A DNA stretch of 64,000 nucleotides. Origin: Devosia limi DSM 17137 (GTDB lineage: Bacteria > Pseudomonadota > Alphaproteobacteria > Rhizobiales > Devosiaceae). A program made the translations under genes and the position numbers. Numbering within the stretch: the first letter of the stretch is position 1; every line of letters starts with the position of its first letter. A model generated the notes under the pieces. The model was not told the origin of the DNA. It saw only the letters and a program-made list of their open reading frames with translations, and searched no databases. The DNA is taken from positions 237,369 to 301,368 of the forward strand of contig NZ_FQVC01000006.1 of NCBI RefSeq assembly GCF_900128975.1, given 5' to 3'. Below are positions 35,785 through 46,113 of the stretch, piece by piece.

Positions 35785-36669
35785 ATGCAAACCAAGCGAA
35801 CTATCTTTCCAAACAAACTGCTGCCCTATCTGCTGCTGACGCCGCAACTGGCCATTACCATCATCTTCTTCCTGTGGCCGGCCGGCCAGGCCCTCAAGTC
35901 ATCCTTCGAGCGTGAGGACCCATTCGGGTTCAAGACCACCTTTGTATGGTTCCATAATTACGCCCGCCTGTTTTCCGATCCCGAATATCTCAACTCCGTG
36001 TGGCGGACCGCGATCTTTGCGGTGTCGGTGACGGCAATCTCGATGAGCGTGTCGCTGCTCCTGGCGGTGGCGGTCAACCGGCTGCTGCGCTCGGGCAAGT
36101 TCTACACGACACTGCTGGTCTGGCCGTATGCCGTGGCTCCGGTGGTTGCGGGTATCCTGTGGTGGTTCATGTTCAATCCCACCATCGGCATCCTGCCCTA
36201 TCTGCTCGACCAGTTCGGCATCAACTGGAACCATCGCATCAATGGCTCCCAGGCGATGATCCTGGTGGTGATCGCGGCCGCCTGGAAGCAGATTTCCTAC
36301 AATTTCCTGTTCTTCGTCGCCGGGCTGCAATCGGTGCCCCAATCGCTGACCGAGGCGGCGGCCATCGATGGCGCCGGTCCGTTCAAACGGTTCTGGACCA
36401 TTGTCTTCCCGCTGCTGTCGCCGACGACGTTCTTCCTGATGATCGTCAACATCAACTACGCCATGTTCGACACCTTCGGCACCATCGACGCCACCACGCA
36501 GGGTGGCCCTGCCGGGGCGACCAATACGCTGGTCTACAAGGTTTATGCGGATGGCTTCCTGGGGCTCAATATCGGCTCTTCGTCGGCCCAGTCCGTCATG
36601 TTGATGCTGATCGTCATTGCCCTGACCGTGATCCAGTTCCGCTGGGTCGAGCGGCGCGTACAGTACTAG
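35785..36669 (+). CDS. ugpA: Glycerol-3-phosphate ABC transporter permease UgpA
   Basis: ATG 35785 gives 294 residues with six predicted membrane segments. [19 protein letters not shown] is the first, and the EAA loop [20 protein letters not shown] contacts the ATPase. It pairs with UgpE as the inner-membrane channel. The longer open frame upstream only translates the hairpin spacer. Confidence 0.94.
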   Translation: MQTKRTIFPNKLLPYLLLTPQLAITIIFFLWPAGQALKSSFEREDPFGFKTTFVWFHNYARLFSDPEYLNSVWRTAIFAVSVTAISMSVSLLLAVAVNRLLRSGKFYTTLLVWPYAVAPVVAGILWWFMFNPTIGILPYLLDQFGINWNHRINGSQAMILVVIAAAWKQISYNFLFFVAGLQSVPQSLTEAAAIDGAGPFKRFWTIVFPLLSPTTFFLMIVNINYAMFDTFGTIDATTQGGPAGATNTLVYKVYADGFLGLNIGSSSAQSVMLMLIVIALTVIQFRWVERRVQY

Positions 36670-36681
36670 GAGCGCTCAATC

Positions 36682-37530
36682 ATGGTTGAAAACCGGCCTT
36701 TCCTGACGTTCCTGACCCATATGGTGCTGATCGTCGGCGTCGTCGTGGTGGTATTCCCGGTCTATCTGGCCTTCATCGCCTCGACCCATGGTTCGGGGGA
36801 TTTTCTGAGCGGCGTGCCACCGCTGCTGCCCGGCCCGCATCTGATTGACAATTATTACAAGATGCTGACCACCGGCCTGTCCTCGGCCGGGGCACCGCCG
36901 GTGTGGATGATGATGATGAACTCGCTGGTGATGGCCCTGACCATCGCCGTGGGCAAGATCGCCATTTCGATCATCTCGGCCTATGCCATCGTCTACTTCA
37001 AGTTCCCTTTCCGGCTGCTGGCATTCTGGGCGATTTTCCTGACCCTGATGCTGCCGGTGGAAGTGCGCATTATCCCCACCTTCAAGGTGGTGGCGGATCT
37101 GGGCATGCTCAATTCCTATGCGGGCCTCGCCATTCCCCTGATCGCCTCGGCGACCGCGACCTTCCTGTTCCGCCAGTTCTTCCTGACGGTGCCGGATGAA
37201 TTGATGGAAGCCGCCCGTGTCGACGGTGCGGGGCCGATCAAGTTCTTCCGCGATATCCTGTTGCCGCTCAGCCGGACCAATATCGCCGCGCTGTTCGTCA
37301 TCCTCTTCATCTATGGCTGGGTGCAGTATCTGTGGCCGCTGCTGGTGACCACCGATCCGAAATATTACACCATCGTCATGGGCATCAAACGGCTTGCCGC
37401 CGTGGCCGACAGCGACCCGCTGTGGAATCTGGTCATGGCTGCCGTGATCCTGGCCATGCTGCCCCCCGTCCTCGTCGTCATCTTCATGCAGCGCCTATTC
37501 GTCAAAGGCCTCGTGGAAACGGAGAAATAA
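36682..37530 (+). CDS. ugpE: Glycerol-3-phosphate ABC transporter permease UgpE
   Basis: This 282-residue protein has six membrane segments starting THMVLIVGVVVVVFPVYLAF, and the EAA loop EAARVDGAGPIKFFRDILLP. It is the second permease of the importer, 12 bp after ugpA. Confidence 0.94.
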   Translation: MVENRPFLTFLTHMVLIVGVVVVVFPVYLAFIASTHGSGDFLSGVPPLLPGPHLIDNYYKMLTTGLSSAGAPPVWMMMMNSLVMALTIAVGKIAISIISAYAIVYFKFPFRLLAFWAIFLTLMLPVEVRIIPTFKVVADLGMLNSYAGLAIPLIASATATFLFRQFFLTVPDELMEAARVDGAGPIKFFRDILLPLSRTNIAALFVILFIYGWVQYLWPLLVTTDPKYYTIVMGIKRLAAVADSDPLWNLVMAAVILAMLPPVLVVIFMQRLFVKGLVETEK

Positions 37531-37536
37531 GATAAA

Positions 37537-38589
37537 ATGGCAACTCTGGACCTCAAGGGCGTCAAGAAAACCTATCCAGGCGGTGTCGCCGCCGTGCATG
37601 GCGTGGACCTGGAAATCGCCGATGGTGAATTGGTGGTACTGGTCGGCCCGTCGGGCTGTGGCAAGTCAACGCTGCTGCGGATGATCGCCGGCCTGGAATC
37701 CATCACCGAGGGCACGATCTCGATCGCCGGTGATGTGGTCAACCGCAAGGAACCGGCGGAGCGCGACATCGCCATGGTGTTCCAGAACTATGCGCTGTAT
37801 CCGCATATGAGCGTGCGCGGCAATCTGGAATATGGCCTCAAGAATCGTGGCACACCCCGCGAAGACATCGACCAGCGCGTGGCGGAAGCGGCGCGGATCC
37901 TGGAGATTACGCCCTTCCTTGATCGCAAGCCGCGCCAATTGTCGGGTGGCCAGCGCCAGCGCGTCGCCATGGGGCGGGCCATTGTGCGCAAGCCCAAGGC
38001 GTTCCTGTTCGACGAACCGCTATCCAACCTCGACGCCAAGCTGCGCGGTCAAATGCGCATTGAAATCAGGCGCTTGCAGCGCACGCTGGGCACGACCAGC
38101 GTCTATGTGACCCACGACCAGCTCGAAGCCATGACCCTGGCCGACCGGCTGGTGGTGATGAATGCGGGACGCATCGAGCAGGTTGGCAAGCCGATCGAGC
38201 TTTACGATCGGCCAGCTTCGCTGTTTGTTGCTGGTTTTATCGGCTCGCCGCCGATGAATCTGTTCGAGATCGACAAGTTGCGGTCACTGCCCGGCGCCGA
38301 GGCGCTGCAGACCCTGCCAGCGGGCACCGGCATTGTCGGGGTGCGCCCCGATACGGTCGCCCTAAGCCAGGCAAACGGCCCCAGCATCAAGCTGACCGGC
38401 ACGATTGAGCTGATCGAGCCTGTGGGTGGCGAGAGCCATCTCTATGTGCGCTGCGAGGGGATCAATCAGATCGTGACCATCGTCGCACAGGGCCGTACCG
38501 GGCTGACAGAAACCAGCATGCTGGACTTCTGGCTGCCGCAAGCTGGTTTCCATCCCTTCAACATTGAAACCGGCAAGCGGCTCGCCTGA
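37537..38589 (+). CDS. ugpC: Glycerol-3-phosphate ABC transporter ATPase UgpC
   Basis: This 350-residue ATPase of the MalK/UgpC type has Walker [10 protein letters not shown], the signature [17 protein letters not shown], Walker [12 protein letters not shown], the switch [11 protein letters not shown], and a C-terminal TOBE domain. It powers UgpAE, six bases after ugpE. The TOBE domain can also serve regulation in this family. Confidence 0.95.
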   Translation: MATLDLKGVKKTYPGGVAAVHGVDLEIADGELVVLVGPSGCGKSTLLRMIAGLESITEGTISIAGDVVNRKEPAERDIAMVFQNYALYPHMSVRGNLEYGLKNRGTPREDIDQRVAEAARILEITPFLDRKPRQLSGGQRQRVAMGRAIVRKPKAFLFDEPLSNLDAKLRGQMRIEIRRLQRTLGTTSVYVTHDQLEAMTLADRLVVMNAGRIEQVGKPIELYDRPASLFVAGFIGSPPMNLFEIDKLRSLPGAEALQTLPAGTGIVGVRPDTVALSQANGPSIKLTGTIELIEPVGGESHLYVRCEGINQIVTIVAQGRTGLTETSMLDFWLPQAGFHPFNIETGKRLA

Positions 38590-38651
38590 GCCCCTGCTAG
38601 AAGCTTTCGTTTTGATCGTCCAAAGAGCAAAGCGAAGGCAGAGGCAATACG

Positions 38652-39431
38652 ATGGCGGGATTGAGCGAACGACATCGACGGATCCTGGAACTGGCCCAGC
38701 GCCAGGACCGGGTGACCGTTGACGACCTGTCGAGCCATTTCGGCGTCTCGGTGCAGACCATCCGCAAGGATCTCAATGAACTGTGCGACCAGCGGTTGCT
38801 GAAGCGCGTGCATGGGGGCGCGGAACTGCCCTCGGGGATCGAGAACCTGCAATATGAACAGCGCCGCCAGATTGCGGCAGTGGAAAAGGACGCAATCGGT
38901 CATGCCGCGGCGGCACTGATCCCCAATGACGCGTCGCTGTTCATCAATATCGGCACCACCACCGAGGCCGTCAGCCAGGCGCTGCTGGATCATTCCGGGC
39001 TGCTGGTGGTGACCAACAATATCAATGTCGCCAACCGGATGCGGGTCTATCCGCAATTCGAAGTGATCATTGCGGGCGGCGTGGTGCGCGCTTCGGACGG
39101 CGGCATTGTCGGCGAGGCGGCGGCGGCGTTCTTCTCCCAGTTCAAGGTGGACTATGCCGTTATCGGCGCTTCGGCGCTGGACCAGGATGGTGCCCTGCTC
39201 GATTACGATTATCGTGAGGTGAAGGTGGCGCAGGCCATCATCGCCAATGCACGACATGTGATCCTGGTCGCCGATGCCGGCAAGTTCGCCCGCTCGGCGC
39301 CGGTGCGCATCGCCCGCCTCGATCAGATCGGCACCTTCGTCACCGATCGCAGCCCGTCAGCGGCGTTTACCGCGCTCTGCGCTGCGGCAGGGGTAAAGCT
39401 GGTGGAAGCCGGCAGCGACCCAGCCCCATAG
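38652..39431 (+). CDS. glpR: DeoR-family transcriptional regulator (GlpR-like)
   Basis: This 259-residue protein has an N-terminal DeoR helix-turn-helix (ERHRRILELAQRQDRVTVDD, VSVQTIRKDLNEL, RVHGGA) and a sugar-phosphate isomerase-like sensor domain (INIGTTTEAVSQAL, VVTNNINVANRM, DYDYREVKVAQAII, LVADAGKF). It is the last gene of the ugp operon and probably responds to glycerol-3-phosphate; the ligand is inferred from context. Confidence 0.88.
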   Translation: MAGLSERHRRILELAQRQDRVTVDDLSSHFGVSVQTIRKDLNELCDQRLLKRVHGGAELPSGIENLQYEQRRQIAAVEKDAIGHAAAALIPNDASLFINIGTTTEAVSQALLDHSGLLVVTNNINVANRMRVYPQFEVIIAGGVVRASDGGIVGEAAAAFFSQFKVDYAVIGASALDQDGALLDYDYREVKVAQAIIANARHVILVADAGKFARSAPVRIARLDQIGTFVTDRSPSAAFTALCAAAGVKLVEAGSDPAP

Positions 39432-39475
39432 GAACGGGTGGCCGGCGTTTTCTGCGCGTTTACCACGTGACCAGC

Positions 39476-39490
39476 TTAAATTCCGCTTAA
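39476..39490. promoter_or_regulatory. Perfect CtrA box upstream of the GGDEF-EAL gene
   Basis: TTAA-ATTCCGC-TTAA matches TTAA-N7-TTAA exactly, 74 bp upstream of the GTG start, close to where a promoter would be. Confidence 0.6.
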
Positions 39491-39564
39491 GCCAATAATA
39501 AACCGGCGGCGCCTAGATTTCGACCAGTTCGGGCCGTGGGGGCCCATGGCCGGAACGCGACACG

Positions 39565-42234
39565 GTGACCAACAAGACCTCAGCTTCCCAGGACAGTCCG
39601 CTCAACTGGCTCCGGCCGACATTGCTGCCGGCCATCCTCGCGCTTGGCGTGATCGTGGCGGCGGGCTTGTATATCGATCAGCAGAGCGGGGTCTTGACCG
39701 AGCAGCGGATGCGCAGCAGCGCGATGGACAAGCTATCGCTGATCCGCGCCAAGCTCGAAGGCAATATCAACGGCAATATCCAGCTGGTCCGCGGGCTGGT
39801 CTCCACCATTTCCACCGAGCCCGACATGGACCAGGAGCGTTTTTCAGCGCTGGTTTCCAACCTGTTCGAGGAGCGGACGCAGTTGCGATCGGTGGCTGCA
39901 GCACCCGACCTGGTGGTTTCTGCCACCTATCCGATTGCCGGCAATGAAAAGGCCATCGGCCTGGATTACCGGCTCAACGACAATCAACGGGACGCGGCAT
40001 TGCGGGCGCGCGACACCGGCCGGCTGGTGCTGGCAGGTCCGGTCGACCTGGTTCAGGGCGGGCGCGGTTTTGTCGGCCGCTTCCCGGTGTTCGTCGATCA
40101 GGGATCGCGCCGCTTCTGGGGCGTGGTATCGGCGGTGATCGACGTTGAGCGGCTTTATGCCGATAGCGGCCTGCTCGACCCGGATTTGCCGATCGAGATC
40201 AGCATAACCGGCAAGGACGCGACCGGGGGCGGCGGCACCCGGTTCTATGGCCCCGACCTCAGCAACAGCAACCCGGTCTGGGCCAATGTGGTCCTGCCAT
40301 CGGGGTCGTGGGAAATTGCCGCAATTCCCAAGGACGGCTGGGACAGTATGCAGAACAGCATCTGGTGGCAACGCCTGGCCATGCTGGCGGCGGGCGCGCT
40401 GATCCTGTTTCCCATCATCATCACCAGCCGCCTGGTGGCGGAGCGCCAGCAGCATTTCCGCGACCTCAAGCAGCGCGAGGCCGAGCTGGCGCGCCTGTCC
40501 CGCCGGCTGGGCCTGGCGCTGGACACATCCAAGGTCGGTGTCTGGGAAATGGATATCGTCAGCCGGGAGCTGGTGTGGGACGACCGCATGAACGAGCTCT
40601 ATGGCCTGCCGTCAGATGGCGGCGAGCGGGGCTATCTCGACTGGACAACAGCGCTGCACCCCGAAGACCTCGCCAAGGCGGAAGAGGATTTCGCCCGGGG
40701 CCTGCGCACTGGCCGCTATTACTCGGAATTCCGCGCCGTGCAAAAGGATGGCACGGTGCGCAGCATTCGCGCCATCGGGGCGGTCTACGCCGATGCGGGC
40801 GCCTCGGCCAAGATCGTCGGCGTCAACTGGGACGTGACCGCCGACGTGGCGCTGAACGAGGCGCTGAAGCGGGCAAAGCTGCAGACAGAAGCGCGCAATA
40901 GCGAACTTGAGATCGCGCGCGTGCGCATCGAGCACAATGCCCTGCATGACAGTCTGACCGGCCTGCCGAACCGACGTTATCTCGATGATGTCCTCAGGCG
41001 CCATGCGATATCGGGCTATCTGGCAAGTGGCAGCGTGGCGCTGCTGCATATGGATCTCGACCGGTTCAAGCAGATCAATGACACGCTCGGCCATGCAGCG
41101 GGCGATGCCATGCTGATCCACGCGGCAACGGTGCTGCGGGCCAATTGCGGGCCGGACGAATTTGTGGCGCGCATTGGCGGCGACGAATTCGTCGTGGTGC
41201 TCTCGGCTGCGGATGGCGATGCGGCGCTGGCAAGCATGGCGGAGCGCATCGTGCGGCAGATGCACCGGCCGGTGCTCTATGAGGGGCATGAGTGCCGGTT
41301 CGGTGTCAGCATCGGCATCGCCGTGGAGGAAGGCGCGGATATCGACGTCAAGCGCCTGCTGATCAACGCCGATATCGCGCTCTACCGGGCCAAGGCGCGC
41401 GGACGCAACCGCTTCGAGTTCTTCAGCGAGGCGCTGCAGGCCGAAGTGGTCAATACCAAGCGCGTCGCCGACGAGATTCTCAACGGGCTGGAGCGCAATG
41501 AGTTCGTGGCGCATTACCAGCCCCAGTTCGACGCCCATACGCTGGATCTGGTGGGGGTCGAAGCGCTGGTCCGCTGGAACCACCCGACGCGCGGCATCCT
41601 GGCACCCGACGCGTTTCTGGCGATCGCAGAAGAACTCAACGTGGTGGCGACGATCGACCGGCTGATGCTCAACCAGGCTCTGGCCGATCTGCGCGTCTGG
41701 GACGAGGCGGGGATCGAGGTGCCGCGGGTCTCGGTCAATGTATCGCTGCGGCGCCTGCATGACGAGGACCTGATCGCAGGCCTGCAACTATTGGGCATCA
41801 CCCCGGGGCGGATTGCGTTCGAACTGGTGGAATCGATCTATCTCGATGACGGCGACGCCATCGTCGGCTGGAATATCGACCAGATCAAGGATCTGGGAAT
41901 CGATGTGGAGATCGACGATTTCGGCACCGGCTATGCCTCGATCGTGTCGCTGCTCAAGCTCAATCCCAAGCGGCTCAAGATCGACCGGCAGTTCATCGCC
42001 CCGATCATCAGCGAACTCGGGCAGCGGCGGCTATTGTCCTCGATCATCGATATCGGCAAGTCCATGGGCATCGAAGTGGTGGCCGAGGGAGTCGAAACCA
42101 TGGAGCATGCGCGGGTGCTGCGCGATCTGGGTTGCGACATCGTGCAAGGCTATGCCTTTGCCCGACCGATGGGCGCCGAGGCCCTCACCAACTTCATCGC
42201 CGAACAGAAGTGGCGGCACGCATCGCAAGCCTGA
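39565..42234 (+). CDS. CHASE-PAS-GGDEF-EAL c-di-GMP signalling protein
   Basis: GTG 39565 gives 889 residues. A first membrane segment (LLPAILALGVIVAAGLYI) precedes a periplasmic CHASE domain (about 45-245). A second segment (LAMLAAGALILFPIIITSRL), a PAS/PAC region (about 310-430), GGDEF (RIGGDEFVVV intact, with LHMDLDRFKQINDTLGH) and EAL (GVEALVRWNHP intact, with EIDDFGTGYAS and VVAEGVET) follow. Both catalytic domains look active, so it could make and degrade c-di-GMP. A perfect CtrA box lies upstream. Confidence 0.95.
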   Translation: MTNKTSASQDSPLNWLRPTLLPAILALGVIVAAGLYIDQQSGVLTEQRMRSSAMDKLSLIRAKLEGNINGNIQLVRGLVSTISTEPDMDQERFSALVSNLFEERTQLRSVAAAPDLVVSATYPIAGNEKAIGLDYRLNDNQRDAALRARDTGRLVLAGPVDLVQGGRGFVGRFPVFVDQGSRRFWGVVSAVIDVERLYADSGLLDPDLPIEISITGKDATGGGGTRFYGPDLSNSNPVWANVVLPSGSWEIAAIPKDGWDSMQNSIWWQRLAMLAAGALILFPIIITSRLVAERQQHFRDLKQREAELARLSRRLGLALDTSKVGVWEMDIVSRELVWDDRMNELYGLPSDGGERGYLDWTTALHPEDLAKAEEDFARGLRTGRYYSEFRAVQKDGTVRSIRAIGAVYADAGASAKIVGVNWDVTADVALNEALKRAKLQTEARNSELEIARVRIEHNALHDSLTGLPNRRYLDDVLRRHAISGYLASGSVALLHMDLDRFKQINDTLGHAAGDAMLIHAATVLRANCGPDEFVARIGGDEFVVVLSAADGDAALASMAERIVRQMHRPVLYEGHECRFGVSIGIAVEEGADIDVKRLLINADIALYRAKARGRNRFEFFSEALQAEVVNTKRVADEILNGLERNEFVAHYQPQFDAHTLDLVGVEALVRWNHPTRGILAPDAFLAIAEELNVVATIDRLMLNQALADLRVWDEAGIEVPRVSVNVSLRRLHDEDLIAGLQLLGITPGRIAFELVESIYLDDGDAIVGWNIDQIKDLGIDVEIDDFGTGYASIVSLLKLNPKRLKIDRQFIAPIISELGQRRLLSSIIDIGKSMGIEVVAEGVETMEHARVLRDLGCDIVQGYAFARPMGAEALTNFIAEQKWRHASQA

Positions 42235-42288
42235 CCCATTTGTGCTAATGGCTTGATCGGACAGCTTTATCCGATGGAGGGGGATGGC

Positions 42289-43329
42289 ATGGACAAGCGT
42301 TTCGGCCTGGGGATCGTGGGCGCGGGCATGGGGGCCAAGCCGCATGCACTGGCGCTGCAGGCCCTGCGGGACAGCGTCGAGGTGCGCGGTGCCTATCGCC
42401 GCGACAGCGCCAAACGCGATGCATTCTGTGCCGAATATGGCTTCCCGGCCGCCGAGAGCTATGCGGCAATGCTGGCCGATCCGGAAATCGAGGCGATCCT
42501 CGTGGTCACCCCGCCCAACGCGCGCGCCGATATCGTTGCGGCGGCGGCGCAGGCCGGCAAGCACGTGCTGATGGAAAAGCCGGTGGAGCGCAGCACCGCA
42601 GCGGCAGAGCGGATTGTCGCACATGCCGAGGCGGCGGGGATCACCCTGGGCGTGGTGTTCCAGCACCGGTTCCGGGCTGCCTCGATGGCGCTGGGCGAGC
42701 GGATTGCCTCGGGGGCCTTCGGCAAGCTGCAGGTGGTGCATCTGGTGGTGCCGTGGTGGCGGCCGCAGCTGGGCTATTACGACCAGCCCGGACGCGGCAC
42801 CCTGGCCCAGGACGGCGGTGGCGTGCTGATCACCCAGGCGATCCATTCGCTGGACCTGATGCTGAGCCTTGCCGGCCCGGTGGCGGACGTGACGGCGCTG
42901 GCCGCGACCACGGGCCTGCACCAGATGGAGACGGAAGACTTCGTTTCGGCGGGACTGTCATTTGCCAATGGCGCGGTGGGCGGGCTGATGGCGACGACGG
43001 CCAATTATCCCGGCGGCCCCGAGAGCCTGACGCTCAATTTCGACCGGGCCAGCGCCACGCTGGCGGCGGGGACGCTGACCGTGCGCTGGATGGATGGGCG
43101 GACCGAGGAAGTGGGCGAGCCCAGCCAGGGCGGCGGCGGAGCCGATCCGATGGCGTTCCCATTTGACTGGCACAAGGCACAGATCGCCGATTTCGCGGCG
43201 GCCGTTCGGGAAGGGCGCCAGCCGGCCTCGACGGGGGCAAGTGCGCTGCGCGTACATCGGTTGATCGACGCGATCATGGCTTCGGCGCGGTCGGGGACGC
43301 GGGTATCGGTGGCTGCTGAACGCGGATGA
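42289..43329 (+). CDS. Gfo/Idh/MocA family oxidoreductase
   Basis: ATG 42289, behind GGAGGGGG, gives 346 residues. The N-terminal Rossmann fold shows GLGIVGAGMGAKPHALAL and VVTPPNARADI, and HVLMEKPVERS carries the EKP motif Lys. The C-terminal domain has GGGVLITQAIHSLDLMLSL with the catalytic-type His. It oxidises or reduces a sugar or inositol-like substrate with NAD(P); which one is not evident. It converges with the dpp operon. Confidence 0.88.
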   Translation: MDKRFGLGIVGAGMGAKPHALALQALRDSVEVRGAYRRDSAKRDAFCAEYGFPAAESYAAMLADPEIEAILVVTPPNARADIVAAAAQAGKHVLMEKPVERSTAAAERIVAHAEAAGITLGVVFQHRFRAASMALGERIASGAFGKLQVVHLVVPWWRPQLGYYDQPGRGTLAQDGGGVLITQAIHSLDLMLSLAGPVADVTALAATTGLHQMETEDFVSAGLSFANGAVGGLMATTANYPGGPESLTLNFDRASATLAAGTLTVRWMDGRTEEVGEPSQGGGGADPMAFPFDWHKAQIADFAAAVREGRQPASTGASALRVHRLIDAIMASARSGTRVSVAAERG

Positions 43330-43371
43330 ACGGCGTTTGAACCGACCCTGCGGGTGCAGACGGTCAAGGAA

Positions 43372-43499
43372 GGAGAGTCCCGCCGGCGCGGGAATGCCTC
43401 CCGGGGGGGGGTGAGCCGTTTGGTGGACCCTGGTCCCGTGGGCGGTGAAGGGCCCTCACCCGATCCCGGAGGGTCGACCTCTCCCCGGCGGGGAGAGGT
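43372..43499. repeat. Dispersed repeat with terminator-like hairpin between Gfo and dppF
   Basis: GTCCCGCCGGCGCGGGAATG near 43379 is a family C element. ACCTCTCCCC (43477-43486), loop GGC, and GGGGAGAGGT (43490-43499) form a 10-bp hairpin 28 bp past the dppF stop. It is a common type of Rhizobiales intergenic repeat, which may act as terminator for the two convergent genes. Confidence 0.6.
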
Positions 43500-43526
43500 G
43501 CGGTTGGAGCGGCGTTCCCCGCTGGC

Positions 43527-44357
43527 CTAGGCCAGCGCCGCCTTTTTGGCGAGCCGGGCCTTGATGCTGGGGACATCGGCGCGGGGCGTGGCGGCGAACA
43601 GGGTCTGCGTATAGCTGTGCTGCGGGTTGTTGAAGACCGCATCGCGGGTGCCGTATTCGACCACTTCGCCGAAATACATCACCATGACTTCATCAGCGAT
43701 GTAACGCACCACGCTGAGATCGTGGCTGATGAACACATAGGTCAGACCGAACTCGTCCTGCAGGTCCTTGAGCAGATTGAGGATCTGCGCCTGCACCGAC
43801 AGATCGAGCGCCGAAACCGGCTCGTCGAGCACGAGGAAGGACGGGTTGAGCATCAGCGCGCGGGCAATGGCGATGCGCTGGCGCTGGCCGCCCGAGAACA
43901 TGTGCGGATAGCGGTTGAAGTGCTCGGGCCCGAGGCCAACCTTGATCAGCATGTCCATGGCCTTCTGGCGGCGCTGGTCGGCCGACAGATCGGTATTGAG
44001 CAGCAGCGGCTCGGCCAGCACTTCACCGATCTTCTGGCGCGGATTGAGCGAGCCATAGGGATTCTGGAAGACGATCTGCACCTTCTGGCGCATCACCTTG
44101 GAGACGCCATGGCTGGCATCGACCTTGTCGCCATCGATCAGGATTTCGCCCGAACTCTGCTGGTCGATCAGGGTGATCATGCGCGCCAGGGTGGACTTGC
44201 CGCAGCCGCTTTCGCCCACCACGGCCAGGGTCTTGCCCTTTTGCAGCGTGAAATTGACCGACTTGACGGCATGGACCACCTTGGCGGGGCGGAACAGGCC
44301 GCCGGAGCTGACATATTTGCGATTGAGATCGCGGACTTCGAGGACGGGTGTCGTCAT
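43527..44357 (-). CDS. dppF: Oligopeptide/dipeptide ABC transporter ATPase (DppF-like)
   Basis: This 276-residue ATPase shows Walker A GESGCGKST, the Q-loop [38 protein letters not shown], Walker B VLDEPVSALD and the switch VFISHDLSVV. It is the second ATPase of the transporter and overlaps dppD by four bases (ATGA). The C-terminal oligo_HPY region is abbreviated. Confidence 0.92.
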   Translation of the reverse strand: MTTPVLEVRDLNRKYVSSGGLFRPAKVVHAVKSVNFTLQKGKTLAVVGESGCGKSTLARMITLIDQQSSGEILIDGDKVDASHGVSKVMRQKVQIVFQNPYGSLNPRQKIGEVLAEPLLLNTDLSADQRRQKAMDMLIKVGLGPEHFNRYPHMFSGGQRQRIAIARALMLNPSFLVLDEPVSALDLSVQAQILNLLKDLQDEFGLTYVFISHDLSVVRYIADEVMVMYFGEVVEYGTRDAVFNNPQHSYTQTLFAATPRADVPSIKARLAKKAALA

Positions 44358-45202
44358 TGGGTGCCCCCCAGTTCGGCGGCAAAGTTGAAATCGGACACGG
44401 TGGGCAGACGATCCCCCACGGCGTTTTCGGGCAGAGCCGAGAGCAGCGCGCGGGTGTAGTTCGACTTGGGGTTTTCAAACAGGGTCAGCACATCGGCCTC
44501 TTCCATCTTGTGACCCTTGTACTGCACGATGACGCGGTCGGCGGTCTCGGCAACCACGCCCATGTCATGGGTGATCATGATCAGGCCCATGCCGGTATCG
44601 ACCTGCAGCTTCACCAGCAGATCGAGGATCTGTTTCTGGATGGTCACGTCGAGCGCGGTCGTCGGCTCGTCGGCGATCAGCAGCTTGGGATTGCAGGAAA
44701 TGGCCATGGCGATCATGACGCGCTGGCACTGGCCGCCGCTCATCTGATGGGGGAAAGCCCCCAGGCGTTCGGCGCCATCCTTGATGCCGACCAGATGCAG
44801 CAGTTCGACCGTGCGATCGCGGGCGGCGCGACCGCTCAGGCCCATATGCTTGGCCAGCACTTCCTCGATCTGGAAGCCCACCGTGAAGCAGGGATTGAGG
44901 CTGGCGACCGGCTCCTGGAAGATCATGGCAATATCCTTGCCGATGATCTTGCGCTTGTCGGCCGGCGACATGGCGAGCAGGTCGAGGCCTTCAAACTCCA
45001 GCTTGTCGGCGGTAACCGTGGCAGTGGAGGGCAAGAGCCCCATCACCGCCAGCATGGCCACGGATTTGCCGGACCCCGATTCCCCGACAATGGCCAGGAC
45101 TTCGCGGGCGTCGACCGCCACATCGATGCCGTCGACGGCCTTGAACAGGCCGGCAGAGGTATCGAAGGAAACGGTCAGGTTCTTGATATCGAGCAGAGCC
45201 AT
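44354..45202 (-). CDS. dppD: Oligopeptide/dipeptide ABC transporter ATPase (DppD-like)
   Basis: This 282-residue ATPase has [57 protein letters not shown] and [11 protein letters not shown]. It pairs with DppF. Four bases separate it from dppC. Confidence 0.92.
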   Translation of the reverse strand: MALLDIKNLTVSFDTSAGLFKAVDGIDVAVDAREVLAIVGESGSGKSVAMLAVMGLLPSTATVTADKLEFEGLDLLAMSPADKRKIIGKDIAMIFQEPVASLNPCFTVGFQIEEVLAKHMGLSGRAARDRTVELLHLVGIKDGAERLGAFPHQMSGGQCQRVMIAMAISCNPKLLIADEPTTALDVTIQKQILDLLVKLQVDTGMGLIMITHDMGVVAETADRVIVQYKGHKMEEADVLTLFENPKSNYTRALLSALPENAVGDRLPTVSDFNFAAELGGTQ

Positions 45203-45206
45203 GGCG

Positions 45207-46112
45207 TCAGCTCCTCTTAAGCTTGGGATCGAGAGCGTCGCGCAGGCCGTCGCCCACCAGATTGATCGCCAAGACGGTGATCAGAATGGCCAGGCCCGGG
45301 AAGGTGACGATCCAGGGAGCGCTGGTGATGAATTCACGCGCGCTGGCCAGCATGGTGCCCCATTCGGGGGTCGGCGGCTGGGCGCCCATGCCGAGAAAGC
45401 CGAGCGCGGCCGCATCGAGAATGGCGTTGGAGAAGGACAGCGTCGCCTGCACGATCAAGGGACCCAGGCAATTGGGCAGGATGGTCTTGAGCATCAGGCG
45501 CAAATGGCCGGCACCGGCCATCTTGGCCGAGGTGACGTATTCGCGGTTCTTTTCGGCCATCACCGCGGCACGCACCAGGCGGGCGAAGTGGGGCTGCAGG
45601 ACCAGCGAAATGGCGAGCATGGCATTGAGCAGGCCCGGCCCCAGAATAGCCACCAGCACCAGGGCCAGCAGCAAGGATGGGAAGGCCAGGATCACGTCCA
45701 TGACGCGCATGATGACATTGTCGACCCAGCCGCCGAAATAGCCGGCGAGGACGCCCAGCACGATGCCGACGCTGGAGGCGATCGCCACCACGATGGCGCC
45801 GATGGAGAGGGAATAGCGCGCGCCATGGATCAGGCGGGAGAGAATGTCGCGCCCCACCTCATCGGTGCCAAGCAGGAAGGCGGTGGAGCCCCCTTCATAC
45901 CAGAACGGGGGCGCCTTGAAAGAAGCACGGAACTGCTGATCGGGTGGATAGGGCGCGATCCAGGGCGCGAACACGGCGATCAGCACCAGCGCGATGATGA
46001 CGCCGAGGCCGATGACAGCGCCACGATTGGCGGAGAAATAGTACCAGAACTCGGCCAGACCACTGGTCTTGAGGGCGGAAACCGGCGCGGGGCTATTGGT
46101 GATTTCGGTCAT
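45207..46112 (-). CDS. dppC: Peptide ABC transporter permease (DppC-like)
   Basis: ATG 46112 gives 301 residues with an N-terminal OppC_N segment (FWYYFSANRGAVIGLGVIIA) and five further membrane spans. LLGTDEVGRDILSRLIHGAR and the EAA region KNREYVTSAKMAGAGHLRLM are typical. One base separates it from the dppB stop. Confidence 0.93.
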   Translation of the reverse strand: MTEITNSPAPVSALKTSGLAEFWYYFSANRGAVIGLGVIIALVLIAVFAPWIAPYPPDQQFRASFKAPPFWYEGGSTAFLLGTDEVGRDILSRLIHGARYSLSIGAIVVAIASSVGIVLGVLAGYFGGWVDNVIMRVMDVILAFPSLLLALVLVAILGPGLLNAMLAISLVLQPHFARLVRAAVMAEKNREYVTSAKMAGAGHLRLMLKTILPNCLGPLIVQATLSFSNAILDAAALGFLGMGAQPPTPEWGTMLASAREFITSAPWIVTFPGLAILITVLAINLVGDGLRDALDPKLKRS

Positions 46113-46113
46113 G

